A stretch of DNA of 8,923 nucleotides, from contig DZCR01000135.1 in assembly GCA_022736495.1 (NCBI GenBank), positions 1 through 8,923 of the forward strand, written 5' to 3'. Under the pieces are notes generated by a model, which was given only the letters and a program-made list of their open reading frames with translations, ran no database searches and was not told the origin of the DNA. The position numbers were made by a program, and so were the translations under genes. Position 1 is the stretch's first letter, and every line of letters starts with the position of its first letter. The stretch is from Desulfobacca acetoxidans. GTDB taxonomy: Bacteria > Desulfobacterota > Desulfobaccia > Desulfobaccales > 0-14-0-80-60-11. Positions 5,942 through 8,923 of this stretch are shown here, piece by piece.

Positions 5942-5971
5942 ATTTTATTCTTGGTGCGTAAGACGCTACAA
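5942..5971 (-). promoter_or_regulatory. Possible promoter before the zinc-ribbon ORF
   Basis: On the - strand TTGTAG (complement of 5966-5971) is followed after 18 bases by TAAAAT (complement of 5942-5947), five of six matches to the -10 box. The -35 is weak (three of six). A transcript would start just upstream of the strong ribosome binding site. An imperfect hairpin (5950-5959 with 5963-5972, eight of ten pairs) overlaps it and could instead be a weak argB 3' structure. Confidence 0.3.
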
Positions 5972-5987
5972 GGTGTTTTACTGCTAA

Positions 5988-8330
<2,343 letters not shown>

Positions 8331-8350
8331 GTTTACAATCCCTTTATTCT

Positions 8351-8418
8351 ATCTGCGTTTATCTGCGTTTATCAGCGGTTTAAAAATTAACCGCCGATGC
8401 ACGCCGATACACGCGGAT
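8351..8418. repeat. Inverted intergenic repeat with 10-base internal period
   Basis: Arms 8351-8380 and 8389-8418 are 30 bases each, pair at 24 of 30 positions and close an 8-base AT loop (8381-8388). Each arm is made of three units of about 10 bases of the form 'gcNgatNNac' (for example GCCGATGCAC, GCCGATACAC). Mismatches fall at similar places in each unit, typical of a diverged dispersed repeat family. It occupies the hslU upstream region where a promoter would lie. Confidence 0.7.
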
Positions 8419-8423
8419 CAAAG

Positions 8424-8451
8424 AAAAAATGTGGGGTGGGCACTGCCCACC
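8424..8451 (-). terminator. Rho-independent terminator of the 8464-8913 gene
   Basis: On the - strand GGTGGGC-AGT-GCCCACC (complement of 8435-8451) is a perfect 7-bp hairpin, followed after six bases by TTTTTT (complement of 8424-8429). It starts 13 bases after the upstream gene's stop codon and separates that gene from hslU. Confidence 0.75.
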
Positions 8452-8463
8452 ATTACCTCTTAT

Positions 8464-8913
8464 TTACCACAAATTAAGTTTTTTTAGTTCTTGCTCCAAT
8501 TCTTTACGTTCTTTTTCAACAAGAGGCTCCCATTTTTTATAATTTTCAGACTGTTCGCGAATTTTTTGTGTCAATTCTTTAATATCTTCATTTAAATCCA
8601 TTGCTAATAAGTTTATCCCCTGATCGGTTTTTCCAACTCCTTCTTGCCAATCGGCTAAAAATATGTAGCCATTTTTGAGATTTTGTTTCATATAAGAATC
8701 GTTTGTAGAATTTAAGCCCATAATCAGAGCCTGCTTTATTTGTTTTTTAGGGAATGGTAATTTGTTTGCATCAGCTACACAACCTGGGCATGGAGATTCT
8801 TTTTCCAAAACGGCACCATAGACATTAATAATTTTCAAAGCCAATTCTGGCGTCATTGAAAAATCAGATTTATTTTTTCTTCCATTTTTAAAAAATTTGT
8901 CAAAAAAACCCAT
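8464..8913 (-). CDS. Hypothetical protein, AT-rich
   Basis: The 149-residue product (MGFFDKFFKNGRKNKSDFSM at the start) is not recognised. It holds a CPGC motif at 42-45, the only cysteines, and a charged helical C-terminus with heptad-like spacing (about 108-146, ELTQKIREQ...KERKELEQELKKL) that probably forms a coiled coil. No signal peptide or transmembrane segment is seen. ATG 8913 is close to the window edge; the ten bases beyond it show no stop or ribosome binding site, so a longer gene cannot be excluded. The gene is far more AT-rich than hslU, suggesting horizontal acquisition, and stands where hslV would be expected. It has its own terminator. Function unknown. Confidence 0.65.
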   Translation of the reverse strand: MGFFDKFFKNGRKNKSDFSMTPELALKIINVYGAVLEKESPCPGCVADANKLPFPKKQIKQALIMGLNSTNDSYMKQNLKNGYIFLADWQEGVGKTDQGINLLAMDLNEDIKELTQKIREQSENYKKWEPLVEKERKELEQELKKLNLW

Positions 8914-8923
8914 TATGTTTTTA

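Noticed and set aside
8351..8418. CRISPR array
   Set aside because: The units are 10 bases with no spacers and are arranged as opposed arms, not as direct repeats.

Overview
The window looks like chromosomal DNA of a GC-rich anaerobic deltaproteobacterium (Desulfobacterota, in the broad neighbourhood of Desulfobacca or Syntrophobacterales). This rests on the close protein style of Lon, HslU and ArgB, the hslU-argB pairing, the electron-bifurcating NfnAB pair, and a degenerate 'gcNgatNNac' intergenic repeat I associate with this kind of genome. The placement is inference from sequence style, not from a search.

Layout on the + strand: the last 69 codons of lon (1-210); a strong hairpin (264-309); a decayed 3' piece of an MFS transporter gene with a frameshift (about 318-595); a stress-response operon of ECF sigma factor, zinc-binding membrane anti-sigma factor and Spy/CpxP-like periplasmic protein (718-2466), with overlapping genes and a good sigma70-type promoter in front; a 442-base gene-free leader with a CRP/FNR-type palindrome (2467-2908); then nfnA and nfnB (2909-5227), encoding the ferredoxin/NADH/NADPH electron-bifurcating transhydrogenase. 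The operon ends in a C-rich tract with G-quadruplex potential and a very strong bidirectional terminator.

Layout on the - strand, reading right to left: an AT-rich hypothetical gene (8464-8913) with its own terminator; an inverted intergenic repeat; hslU (6957-8330), without hslV directly in front of it as is usual; argB (5988-6869); then an AT-rich stretch with a zinc-ribbon microprotein interrupted by an in-frame amber codon (5775-5921) and an overlapping TTG-started hypothetical ORF (5489-5830). The + and - transcription units converge at the terminator near 5311-5333.

How the genes work together: the sigma/anti-sigma/Spy cassette would sense envelope or metal stress. NfnAB balances NADH, NADPH and ferredoxin in the cytoplasm. 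HslU is the unfoldase of the HslUV protease and ArgB the second enzyme of arginine synthesis. The core genes are ordinary. The unusual parts are the decayed and AT-rich segments between them, the broken zinc ribbon, the missing hslV neighbour, and several well-formed DNA/RNA structures. I did not find a convincing new multi-gene system.
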